From Vibrio neptunius (GTDB taxonomy: Bacteria; Pseudomonadota; Gammaproteobacteria; Enterobacterales; Vibrionaceae): DNA of 64,000 nt. Each line of letters begins with the position of its first letter. Position 1 is the stretch's first letter. Position numbers and translations under genes: made by a program. Below, piece after piece: positions 17,874-26,110 of this stretch. The DNA lies in contig CP079859.1 in the NCBI GenBank assembly GCA_019339365.1, forward strand, positions 1,922,001 to 1,986,000. The letters run 5' to 3'. The notes under the pieces are model-generated. The model had not been told where the DNA came from, did no database searches, and worked only from the letters and a program-made list of their open reading frames with translations.

Positions 17874-18553
17874 TTAATGAAAGCCATATTCTCGATGTTG
17901 AGCAAGGTTATATTCACAGTCAGGGGAGTAATGTTCGTCATCCGATAGGAATCAATGAGATAGCGCTACTGAACTATATGATCGAGCGAGAGGGTGAGAC
18001 GCTGACTAAACACGAATTGATGCATGAAGTGTGGCTAAAGCGGGGCATCGTAGTCGAGAGCAGCAGTTTGTTACACTGCATCTCCAATTGTCGTCGAGCA
18101 CTGGAAGATCGTGCTGGTGACATCATCCGCACGGTACGTGGTATCGGTTATGAATTTGTCGGAAGGGTAGAGACGTACCAGCCCGAAAGTGACCTTGAGC
18201 AAGTGGAAGAGGTCTTCGCTGAAAGGATGGAAACCTCCACCGATCAACAACTCGAAGGCGCGCTGCACAGTCGTATGGCGAAGTACCGCTCCCTGCTTAT
18301 TGCAACTGGATGGTTTGTTTTTGGCGCAGTCGCCAGCTACTCAATCATCGAAAATTCGAGCTCACCATTGGCTTATGCCTCTTTTGAGCAGCAAGCGTTT
18401 GCCTCTTGTTGGTTTGCCCCGGAAAACAACGCAGCGAAAGTGCATTACCCAAATTCGACGTTATACGACTTTGGCGAGTTGACGTTGCTCGTGGACGAAA
18501 AAGGTCGATCTCTGAGTTTTAAATCAGACAGTGGAGTGCTCAGTTGTGAATAA
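17864..18553 (+). CDS. Membrane-anchored winged-helix regulator, ToxR/VtrA-like (pair 2)
   Basis: The protein has 229 residues. Winged helix at about 1-108 (NEIALLNYMIEREGETLTKHELMHEVW; TVRGIGYEFVGRV), linker, one span near 145-163 (LLIATGWFVFGAVASYSI) and a periplasmic domain of about 65 residues with two Cys (FASCWF and VLSCE-stop), as in the paralogue of pair 1. ATG 17864 lies inside the end of the pump gene, so regulator and efflux genes are co-transcribed and probably translationally coupled. It most likely controls the efflux operon in response to a periplasmic signal; that is inference from position and architecture. It overlaps its partner gene by eight bases. Confidence 0.85.
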   Translation: MLLINESHILDVEQGYIHSQGSNVRHPIGINEIALLNYMIEREGETLTKHELMHEVWLKRGIVVESSSLLHCISNCRRALEDRAGDIIRTVRGIGYEFVGRVETYQPESDLEQVEEVFAERMETSTDQQLEGALHSRMAKYRSLLIATGWFVFGAVASYSIIENSSSPLAYASFEQQAFASCWFAPENNAAKVHYPNSTLYDFGELTLLVDEKGRSLSFKSDSGVLSCE

Positions 18554-18998
18554 ATTATTGACCATTACTCCGCTTATCGCGGGCGTTGCCTTTGGGGCGG
18601 CGGTTTCGTATGGCGATGACAACCAAGTGAACCGCCATATGATCAGCCATACGGTAGTGCATGTGTCCTCTACCAATCCGGACGATGATTTTGCCGTTAC
18701 GCTACCAATGAGAATTGAACTGACCCTGAAAGAGAACAGCAGCTACGACGTTTACGCGGTATTACCGCAAAGTCGAGTTGGCTATACGGGTTCAGGGCTT
18801 TACGAGCTTGACAGTGATGGTGTGTTTTTTGCTATGCAAGAACATCAACCGCTAGATATAGAACCGTTACGTAAGGGCATTATCGAGCAACTGTTCGTCA
18901 GACCTGGTTCCTTTGACGGTCACATGAAAGTGGCCAAATTGGGGGAAAACAATGCGGCGCTTGTGGGGCATAAAGTCATATTGCATATGACTTACTAA
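18546..18998 (+). CDS. Single-span periplasmic partner, ToxS/VtrC-like (pair 2)
   Basis: The protein has 150 residues, GTG start within the end of the regulator gene (GTGAATAA). The N-terminal anchor is LLTITPLIAGVAFGAAVSY. The rest is periplasmic and strand-rich: SHTVVHVSS, YDVYAVLPQSRVGYTGSG, LYELDSDGVFF. It shares the order and spacing of these elements with the pair-1 protein at 12965. By analogy with ToxS/VtrC it may stabilise or complete the periplasmic sensor of the regulator. Sequence identity to known ToxS or VtrC cannot be judged without a search. Confidence 0.7.
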   Translation: MNKLLTITPLIAGVAFGAAVSYGDDNQVNRHMISHTVVHVSSTNPDDDFAVTLPMRIELTLKENSSYDVYAVLPQSRVGYTGSGLYELDSDGVFFAMQEHQPLDIEPLRKGIIEQLFVRPGSFDGHMKVAKLGENNAALVGHKVILHMTY

Positions 18999-19020
18999 AT
19001 CGGCGTTAATCGCAGACAAA

Positions 19021-19051
19021 AACGGCAACTTGTTAAGTTGCCGTTTTTTTT
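19021..19051 (+). terminator. Terminator of the efflux/regulator operon
   Basis: AACGGCAACTT-GTTA-AAGTTGCCGTT style perfect stem (19021-19045) followed by six further T. It ends the unit adaptor-pump-regulator-partner and lies against the 3' end of the convergent DUF1460 gene. Confidence 0.9.
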
Positions 19052-19853
19052 AACTTGAAGAAGTGCTGGTGGAGAACCGATAAACGATGATACCGGGTTT
19101 GCTTTTTAGATATTCCAGCATTGGTGTGTCGACGACTTTGCCTTCAAGGGAAGAGGCATGGCGGAAGATAGGTCGATTACCATTCTCGACAAAGATCCCC
19201 GTGTGGGAAACATCAAGCCCGCGCTTATGGCTATAAATGCCAATCAGATCACCATTTCTAAGCTCTTTGATTAATGCCTCATCGATAAATTCACGTGGAA
19301 TGAAACTGATGTTCTTGTCTTTGATTGGTACTGAAGGTACCCAGCGTTCACCGTCTGAGGTTCTTTGGTTGATCTGCTTCACTGTTGTGACCGCTCTAGA
19401 ATCAAGGTCGAGCGTCACATCTTGGACATTAAATGGACTATTATCCAACCAATCAGAAAAGAAATGACGGCGCATGAGAAAGTCTACGTTACCGTATAAG
19501 TAGCGTGCGAGCTTAAGGTTTTTATCGAATTGGCCGAAGGAGTCGGAAAAGGCGAGGGAAGTGACGTAGTCGAGCAGAGTAAAGCAATCGACGTGGTTTA
19601 AGTCTTTGATCAGCACCTCTTTCTCTGAATTAATAGAGGTCAACGTATTGTCTTTATAGTCAACACCAATAAAGATACCAGAGGTATGCACAATGCGATC
19701 GGCGATACTGAGTTGGTTGTCGTGCTGAATGGTTGTCAGGATCTCCTGTGCATCTACCCGTTTGTTCTGCTCCAAGCGCAGGTAACTGGTGATAAGGCTG
19801 CCGCTAGCAATAATGGTGGCAGTCAATGACAACACTACGAGGGCTTTTTTCAT
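19050..19853 (-). CDS. DUF1460 family, amidase-like cell-wall protein
   Basis: The protein has 267 residues. An N-terminal hydrophobic segment (ALVVLSLTATIIASGSLI) exports or anchors it. The fold is NlpC/P60-like: catalytic Cys in DCFTLLDYV, catalytic His in VSHTGIFVEN, then FRHASS and VDTPMLEYL, which is the DUF1460 (N-acetylmuramoyl-L-alanine amidase-like) pattern. Family members cut peptidoglycan peptides or amide links. ATG 19853 is chosen because AAGGA lies eight bases upstream; the longer frame adds no signal-like sequence. The separate DUF481 gene begins further upstream on the same strand, with about 100 bases between. Confidence 0.75.
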   Translation of the reverse strand: MKKALVVLSLTATIIASGSLITSYLRLEQNKRVDAQEILTTIQHDNQLSIADRIVHTSGIFIGVDYKDNTLTSINSEKEVLIKDLNHVDCFTLLDYVTSLAFSDSFGQFDKNLKLARYLYGNVDFLMRRHFFSDWLDNSPFNVQDVTLDLDSRAVTTVKQINQRTSDGERWVPSVPIKDKNISFIPREFIDEALIKELRNGDLIGIYSHKRGLDVSHTGIFVENGNRPIFRHASSLEGKVVDTPMLEYLKSKPGIIVYRFSTSTSSS

Positions 19854-19955
19854 ACAATCATCCTTGTGTAGCCTCTTGCTGTTTTGGTGAGTTTTGACGT
19901 CGTTTCCTAACTCAAATCTATCTGATTGCATAGCTTATTAATAAATAAAATAACC

Positions 19956-20700
19956 TTAAAAATCGTAATTAAGGCTCATGGTTGAGTAGATTTCATCATT
20001 GGATTGATCCTCAGCAACGGTAGTGTTGTAGATGTATTCCATATCAAAGACCAAGGATAGACTGCCCATTAGCGTGTTTTTTTACGTACGCTTTAGTGCT
20101 GTAATGAGTATTCTCTTCACCATGCGCTAGGTCTACAACGGCACCGATGGAAAACGTTTCTGAAAAGGCGATCGAACCATCCAAGGTTGAGGTGGCGATC
20201 ACTTCGTAGTTACGCAGAGAGGGAAATTCACTATCCGTTGGTTGACGTTGAGAGATTCGGTAACCCGGACCCAGTGAGACTGACAGTTTAGTTCTATCGG
20301 TATTGCGCAAATAGAAACCGAGGCCACTCATCAGGACCCACTGCTTGCGATAGGTGCCGTATAGGTCGTTCTCAAAACGAGTGGCTGCTCTTAAGAAGCT
20401 GGTTTGAGTATAGTCATAGGTTGATCCCGCATTAATGGTGTAGCGGTTGGCTCCGTCTTCAGCGTTATCGGCCTCCGTATAGTAGCTTTCAAAACTACCT
20501 TTGTGTTCCCATTGGTCTTTGCTATAGCCTAAAATCAATGCGGTATTATAAGACAGCGATGAACTGGTGTTTTCGGTATAGATAAACCCCAGTTTTGTTT
20601 GAGCTGAAAAAGGATCTTGAGGAAGGGGCTGTTCTTCCTCTGCGTGTGCTTCAGTCGTAGCCAGAGCAACAGCCAAAGCAATCATTGATTTTGTTTTCAT
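19956..20700 (-). CDS. DUF481/YdiY-like outer-membrane protein, frameshifted near the end
   Basis: The signal peptide is MKTKSMIALAVALATTEAHA. The body has alternating strands (KLGFIYTENTSSSLSYN, LGFYLRNTDRTKLSVSLGPGYR) typical of YdiY/DUF481 beta-barrels. As read, the frame ends at 20044 after an A-run (T7 on + at 20077-20083). Removing one base continues through MGSLSLVFDMEYIYNT and ends SLNYDF-stop at 19956. A C-terminal aromatic residue is the outer-membrane assembly signal, which strongly supports the corrected frame. It would be a barrel of about 247 residues. Role unknown; it may act as a porin-like or salt-induced protein. Confidence 0.75.
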
Positions 20701-20945
20701 TTGAATAAAGCGGATTTGGTACAATGTTTGCTCATTATGTTTGCATGCCCGCAAATGTTAACTGAATCATCATAAATCATGATTGGTTTAGTTTTCATGT
20801 TGTCAAATTCGGTCAAAGGAAGCGCTGATCTGCTTGACGATATGGTGACTGAGCCAAGACGATGGAATGAGGCTGTTGGGCGGCAATAGTCAACAGTAAA
20901 GCAGGCAAAAATGTCTGCTTTTGAGGTGTGTTGTGGGGAGGTGGT

Positions 20946-22289
20946 TTAGTGGGTGGTTTTCATTGATAAGATAGCCTTTAAACCACCCATAGAGCTGCGG
21001 TCTAAGGTTAACTTGCCACGATAACTGTGGGCCATTTCACTGACAATGTTCAAACCTAACCCTGTGCCCGGAGTGGTCTCATCTAAGCGTACGCCGCGTT
21101 TAAGTACTTGCTTGAGTTTCTCTTCGGGGATACCTTGCCCGTCATCTTCAATGATGATATCGATGGCTTCGGCGTCTTCGCTATTTTGAGTCGCGTGAAC
21201 GCGAATGATGCTGTCAGACCATTTATAAGCATTTTCTAGAATATTGCCGACCATTTCGTCAAGATCAGTCTGTTCGACCGCGGTAACCAATTCAGAATCG
21301 AGTTCATTGATCAGTGTGATATCACGCTCAGCGTAGACTTTATCAAAAGCCATTGAGATCGCATCGACACGTTCAGATGGATAGGATTTCACAGAAAGAA
21401 TGTTTTTAGCGCCAGCCATTCGGGCGCGGCCCAAGTGGTAATCTATCTGGCTTTGAATCTGATCGAGCGAAGGTTGAAGTTGTTGCTTGGTGTGTTGGTC
21501 TTGGTTGGCGACTTCATTCTTTAGCACTGAAAGCGGGGTTTTCAGTGCATGAGAAAGGTTCCCCGCATGGTGGCGAGCACGCTCTAATAATTCCTGATAA
21601 TGGAAAACAAGAGCATTCAAATCGGACACGACGGGCGCGACTTCACGTGGATAGTCTTCTTCGAGTTGGGTCTTGTTGCCGGAGCGGAGCTGAGAGAGCT
21701 CTCTGTGCATCTTGGTTAATGGGCTCAGAGACCACTGTACCTGAATGACAATAAGTGTCAGGACCCCAAGGTAAAGCAGAGCGAGTATGACCCAAAGCTG
21801 CCCCATCAAGTTGCGGACCGTGTCCTCTATGGGTTGTTCGTCAATGCCGATGGTGACTTCGATAGGGCCATCGTAATCAGGGTAATACAGTGTTGATTCG
21901 ATATGGATGAGCTTTTCCTCTCGGGCGCCTAGCACATTATGATCACCTTTTTCGGTCAGCACCTTGTCCCACAGAGAACGAGAGCGCAATAAATCTTTAT
22001 CTGTTTTGGCGGACCAGTAGAGGCCACTATAGGGGCGATTGAATCTTGGATCAGAGAGGGGAGTCCCTATGGTGATATTGCCTTTTTCATCTGCTTCGAT
22101 TGTCGCGGCAATTTCGTCCATGTAGGTGGCTAGCTGAGCCTTGGCTTCATCTTCCATGTAGACATACACCTGAGAAGGTACCATTACGCCAGCGGCGATG
22201 ATCATCGCGGTCAGCCAGACAACCGCCGCTAGAACGAGGCGGCTCCTAAGGCTAAGCTTTTTAAGTAAATGCGCTTTTTTATTCGGCAT
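20946..22289 (-). CDS. PhoQ-like sensor histidine kinase (CarS/VprB type)
   Basis: The protein has 447 residues. Transmembrane spans are near 17-38 and 170-190, enclosing an acidic periplasmic sensor of about 130 residues. The phosphoacceptor motif is NLSHALKTPLSVL, and the ATPase domain has the N box (NILENAYKWS), DDGQGIP and GTGLGLNIV. This H-box, with Ala-Leu-Lys, is typical of the PhoQ group. In V. cholerae the equivalent CarS/VprB controls lipid A glycine modification with polymyxin resistance; that extension to this strain is inference. The start overlaps the response-regulator gene by 11 bases, so the two are co-translated. Confidence 0.85.
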   Translation of the reverse strand: MPNKKAHLLKKLSLRSRLVLAAVVWLTAMIIAAGVMVPSQVYVYMEDEAKAQLATYMDEIAATIEADEKGNITIGTPLSDPRFNRPYSGLYWSAKTDKDLLRSRSLWDKVLTEKGDHNVLGAREEKLIHIESTLYYPDYDGPIEVTIGIDEQPIEDTVRNLMGQLWVILALLYLGVLTLIVIQVQWSLSPLTKMHRELSQLRSGNKTQLEEDYPREVAPVVSDLNALVFHYQELLERARHHAGNLSHALKTPLSVLKNEVANQDQHTKQQLQPSLDQIQSQIDYHLGRARMAGAKNILSVKSYPSERVDAISMAFDKVYAERDITLINELDSELVTAVEQTDLDEMVGNILENAYKWSDSIIRVHATQNSEDAEAIDIIIEDDGQGIPEEKLKQVLKRGVRLDETTPGTGLGLNIVSEMAHSYRGKLTLDRSSMGGLKAILSMKTTH

Positions 22290-22938
22290 TGAGCTGGTAT
22301 CCCAGTCCTCGGACGGTTTTGAACACCTTCGGTGCGATCTTTTTGCGTATCCGGCCGATAAATACTTCTATGGTATTGGAATCGCGATCGAAATCTTGCT
22401 TGTAGATGTGTTCTACTAACTCGGTCCGCGAGATCACCTTTTCTGGGTTATGCATAAAGTAAGCAACCACTTTATATTCGAGTGCTGTTAGGTCAATCGC
22501 CTGGCCTTGCCACATGACTTTAGACGAGCGAGTGTCTAAGCTCAGGTTGCCTACTTGCATGACAGGAGAGGCGTTACCGGACGCGCGGCGAAGTTGAGCA
22601 CGAATTCGAGCGATCAGTTCAACCATTTCGAACGGTTTAGTCTGATAGTCGTCTGCACCTGCATTGAGGCCTTCAACGCGCTGAGTAAGTGTGTCTCGCG
22701 CACTGAGAATAATGACGGGGGTATTGATGTTCTCATCTCGAATACCTTTGAGCACGGTCAGACCGTCAAGTTTTGGCAGGCCAAGGTCGAGCACAATGGC
22801 GTCCCAGTCCTCGGAGGTCGCACGATAAAGTGCGTCAATGCCATCTATAGACAGCTCGGGCACCCAACCATTCTGTTCAAGTGCTTGTACAATTTGTTCC
22901 CCAAGACGAGGTTCATCTTCCACTACAAGTATTTTCAT
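22279..22938 (-). CDS. PhoP-like response regulator (CarR/VprA type)
   Basis: The protein has 219 residues. The receiver domain has acidic residues in VVEDEP, phosphoacceptor Asp in IVLDLGLPKLDGL, Thr/Ser in ILSARD and Lys in YQTKPF. The C-terminal winged helix has LTALEYKVVAYFMH and VFIGRIRKKI...FKTVRGLGYQL. It is the partner of the kinase encoded downstream. A PepSY-like gene lies 12 bases upstream on the same strand, making a three-gene unit. The upstream gene's promoter region (23350-23435) probably controls all three. Confidence 0.88.
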   Translation of the reverse strand: MKILVVEDEPRLGEQIVQALEQNGWVPELSIDGIDALYRATSEDWDAIVLDLGLPKLDGLTVLKGIRDENINTPVIILSARDTLTQRVEGLNAGADDYQTKPFEMVELIARIRAQLRRASGNASPVMQVGNLSLDTRSSKVMWQGQAIDLTALEYKVVAYFMHNPEKVISRTELVEHIYKQDFDRDSNTIEVFIGRIRKKIAPKVFKTVRGLGYQLNAE

Positions 22939-22950
22939 GACGTTCTTCTA

Positions 22951-23349
22951 CTATTTTTTCAGGGCTTGCTTGAAATTGCGACCTTTGATGAGCATCATTT
23001 CCAGCGTTTTCGCGTTGTATTCAACTTTGATGATGTTGTTGTTGTAATTTAACTTTAGTTCGTAAATCCAGATATCATCGTCTTCTTCAAGCTCGACTTT
23101 GATAATGCGTCCATGAAGGTCTTGTTCTACCGCCGCGTATAGTTCGGAAAAGGGGCGAATATAGCCTTTACGAACCGCGTCGTAGACTTCGTCCTGATCT
23201 TCTTCAAATTCAATTTCTGTCCCCGCTTTATGGACATCCTGTACCAGAGCATGGCCATCTCTATCATCATGTCTGTCAGCGTAGGTAGGGTAAGCCAGCA
23301 CCATAGCGAAAGTGACAACAAGGGAGCAAATTAACTGCTTATGAAACAT
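22951..23349 (-). CDS. PepSY-like periplasmic protein
   Basis: The protein has 132 residues and a signal peptide ending around PTYA-DRHDD. The mature part is strongly acidic and repetitive in the manner of PepSY domains: PFSELYAAVEQDLHGRIIKVELEEDDDIWIYELKL followed in shorter pieces by IKVEYNA and MLIKGRN. PepSY proteins often bind or inhibit envelope enzymes, and many sit upstream of two-component genes, as here. It is probably expressed with the response regulator and kinase. It may modulate signal input to the kinase; nothing in the sequence proves this. Confidence 0.75.
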   Translation of the reverse strand: MFHKQLICSLVVTFAMVLAYPTYADRHDDRDGHALVQDVHKAGTEIEFEEDQDEVYDAVRKGYIRPFSELYAAVEQDLHGRIIKVELEEDDDIWIYELKLNYNNNIIKVEYNAKTLEMMLIKGRNFKQALKK

Positions 23350-23435
23350 AGCGTTACCTTCTCAGAAATTCTATGACTCAGTATAATGGATGTTTTCTGA
23401 ATACAAAGTGAATATTAAGACTTAGCTGTTAGGGC

Positions 23436-25175
23436 TTAATTGGTCAGCTCATCTTCGAAGATTTTGTCACGCATTTTCCAGAATCGCCCAGCTTTGCGTG
23501 CGATCACGAACTGCGGCGGCCTGAAACGATGTTGATTATTGACCACTTTGGTGGGAGAGGCATCGTCAAATGGACGATGTTTATCAGCAAGATGCGGGCG
23601 AACAAACATATCCTTGAATGTCTGTTTCTGTTTCTTCGTCGTTAAAGACCAGAATTCATGCACTTGAGCTTGGTTTTCTCCCACATAGGAAACCTTAAGG
23701 CTGCTTTTGCCTTTGTCATCCTTGTGAACGCTCAAATCCATCGACAAGCACTCGAATACTAAGGCGTCTTTTAAATTTAATGCCTCTTTAAGCTTCTTGT
23801 CTGGGTCGACTAAGGTGGCGTCGCATTCGTGACAAATTCGTGCTGCGATATCATTGTCCGCACCGCACTCCCCGCAATATTTTGCGCGAAAACGATAATT
23901 GCAGTGCTCGCGTTCCCCCGTTTCTTCGTCTTCGAAAAAGCCCTGACATTTTCGGCCATAGTGCTCAATCAGAAAGCCATTACTATCGAGTTTCCCCCAA
24001 AAGTTGTTGTTGAAACCACAAGCCGGGCAGGGGATGGTGATGATTTCGCTGTTCGAGTCTGGTTTTGCATCTCCCACTTCCGGCTGATAGAGATCGTAGC
24101 TATTGCCGGCATAGTCCAAAACTAAGCACTCTTCTTTGCCCGGCGAAAGACGTAGCCCTCGTCCAACAATCTGCTGATATAAGCTGATGGATTCAGTTGG
24201 GCGCAGAATGGCGATCAGGTCGACATGAGGGGCATCAAATCCCGTGGTCAACACAGATACATTCACCAAGTACTTAATTTTACGATCTTTAAAATCTTGG
24301 ATGATGGTGTCGCGCTCTGGTGTTGGGGTGTCGCCAATCACAAGAGCTGTTTGGCCTTTGGGAAGCAAACCATAGATTTCTTGAGCATGTCGCACCGTTG
24401 CTGCAAAAACCATGATGCCTTGTTTGTCTTTAGCTAGGTGAATGATTTGCTCGACAATTTGAGGTGTCGCACGCTTGGCTTTGTCGATCACCATGTCCAG
24501 TTCCGCTTCTTTGTAGCGGCCTGTGGTGGCGGGTTTGAGCTGTGAGAAGTCGTAGCTCAGTACAGGAGCGTCCATCATGCGAGCAGGGGTGAGAAACTTT
24601 TCATCAAGCAAATAGCGAATAGGCAACTCGAAAATGCAGTCTCGAAAGAACCTTGGCTCCTCTGTTCTGACTAGGCCGCGCGTGTGATATTGATAAATCC
24701 AACCCATGCCAAGACGATAAGGCGTGGCAGTTAAACCGAGCACCTTGATGCCCGGGTTTAGCTCACGAAGGTGAGAAATGACCTTCTGATAACTCGTATT
24801 CTTGTTATCCGGAACGCGATGGCATTCGTCAATGACCAGCAGTGAGAATTGGTTCTTGAAGTCATCGAGATTTCTCACGACGGACTGTACGGACGCAAAC
24901 ACCACTTGTTGGTCGGTCTCTTTGCGGCCTAAACCGGCAGAATAGATTGACCCTTTGAGGTCGTACCCTTCGTATTTCGCGTGGTTTTGCTCCACCAGCT
25001 CTTTAACATGTGCCATGACTAATACCCGACCTTTAGCCAGTCTGGCGAGTTCAGCAATCACCAGGCTTTTTCCTGCTCCTGTTGGTAACACGAGAACGGC
25101 GGGGCTGGAGTGTTTACGGAAATAGTGGATCACGGCTTTCACCGAGTCGGCTTGATAAGGTCTGAGTGTATACAT
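23436..25175 (-). CDS. radD: RadD, superfamily 2 helicase-like DNA repair ATPase
   Basis: The protein has 579 residues (E. coli RadD/YejH has 586). ATG 25175 gives the family start MYTLRPYQADSV. Walker A is LPTGAGKS, Walker B DECH, motif III GLTATPYR and motif VI QIVGRGLRLSPG. Four Cys pairs toward the C-terminus (CPACGF, CQGFF, CNYRF, CGECGAD...CHECD) form zinc ribbons. RadD stimulates RecA-mediated strand exchange and helps resolve recombination intermediates. It is divergent from rsuA with a 73-base promoter interval, and the radD-rsuA-bcr order matches E. coli. Confidence 0.93.
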   Translation of the reverse strand: MYTLRPYQADSVKAVIHYFRKHSSPAVLVLPTGAGKSLVIAELARLAKGRVLVMAHVKELVEQNHAKYEGYDLKGSIYSAGLGRKETDQQVVFASVQSVVRNLDDFKNQFSLLVIDECHRVPDNKNTSYQKVISHLRELNPGIKVLGLTATPYRLGMGWIYQYHTRGLVRTEEPRFFRDCIFELPIRYLLDEKFLTPARMMDAPVLSYDFSQLKPATTGRYKEAELDMVIDKAKRATPQIVEQIIHLAKDKQGIMVFAATVRHAQEIYGLLPKGQTALVIGDTPTPERDTIIQDFKDRKIKYLVNVSVLTTGFDAPHVDLIAILRPTESISLYQQIVGRGLRLSPGKEECLVLDYAGNSYDLYQPEVGDAKPDSNSEIITIPCPACGFNNNFWGKLDSNGFLIEHYGRKCQGFFEDEETGEREHCNYRFRAKYCGECGADNDIAARICHECDATLVDPDKKLKEALNLKDALVFECLSMDLSVHKDDKGKSSLKVSYVGENQAQVHEFWSLTTKKQKQTFKDMFVRPHLADKHRPFDDASPTKVVNNQHRFRPPQFVIARKAGRFWKMRDKIFEDELTN

Positions 25176-25248
25176 AAATCGTGTGAAATAGCTCAACTAT
25201 TTAGTCTAGTGGCTTTATAATACCCCACCTGATTGAGATGAGGTATTC

Positions 25249-25950
25249 ATGCGTTTAGATAAATACTTGTGTGATGCACTGGGTGCGACACGTAAAGAAG
25301 CAACAAAAATCATTAAAAGTGGTGACGTCACCGTTAACGATACTGTACAGAAAAGTGGTGCCGTGAAAGTGACCGACGACTGTATTGTCGAGTGGCAAGG
25401 GCGTGAGATCCAAAAGCCGGGACCTCGCTATATCATGTTGTTCAAACCCGATGGTTTTGTCTGTTCGCATGAAGATGGATTTAATCAAACGGCCTTTATG
25501 TTGCTCGATGAGGTGAAGATGGAAGACCTTCATTTCGCAGGGCGTTTAGATGTCGATACAACGGGTTTGGTGTTGATTACCGACGATGGTCAGTGGTCGC
25601 ACCGTATTACGTCGCCAAAACATAAATGCGAGAAAACCTACCGGGTTTGGTTGGCTGACCCGATTGGGGCCGATTACGTAACACGATTTGAGCAGGGTAT
25701 TGAACTTCGAAATGAAAAGGCGGCGACGTTGCCAGCGAAGTTAGACATTGTTGATGAAGAAGAAAAAGAAGTTCTGCTGACCATAACGGAAGGTAAGTAC
25801 CATCAGGTAAAGCGTATGTTTGCCGCATTGGGTAATAAAGTAGAGCATCTCCACCGCGAGTGTATTGGTAGTATCGTTCTTGATGACGAGTTGGAGCCCG
25901 GTGAGTATCGTTATCTGACGCAACAAGAAATTGATTCAGTTTGGAACTAA
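25249..25950 (+). CDS. rsuA: 16S rRNA pseudouridine-516 synthase
   Basis: The protein has 233 residues. The N-terminal S4 domain (MRLDKYLCDALGATRKEATKI) binds RNA. The catalytic motif is HFAGRLDVDTTGLVLITDDG, with the nucleophilic Asp in GRLDVDTTG. The C-terminal part YHQVKRMFAALGNKV completes the RsuA/RluE fold. It converts U516 of 16S rRNA to pseudouridine during small-subunit assembly. It lies between radD (divergent) and the bcr-type transporter on the same strand, the conserved enterobacterial/vibrio order. The gap to the transporter is 160 bases. Confidence 0.95.
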   Translation: MRLDKYLCDALGATRKEATKIIKSGDVTVNDTVQKSGAVKVTDDCIVEWQGREIQKPGPRYIMLFKPDGFVCSHEDGFNQTAFMLLDEVKMEDLHFAGRLDVDTTGLVLITDDGQWSHRITSPKHKCEKTYRVWLADPIGADYVTRFEQGIELRNEKAATLPAKLDIVDEEEKEVLLTITEGKYHQVKRMFAALGNKVEHLHRECIGSIVLDDELEPGEYRYLTQQEIDSVWN

Positions 25951-26110
25951 TCATCTAAATTGGAAATAGTTTAGTTCCAATTAGGAACTAGTCTTTTAGT
26001 TAGTTATCGCTCAGTATAGATCGGCTACAAGGCTCGTGGATGCGAGTCTTTCTTTTCTGTTTGGTTGTAGCACGGAAGCTGCATATCTAACGCAATTGAG
26101 TAGGAGATTT

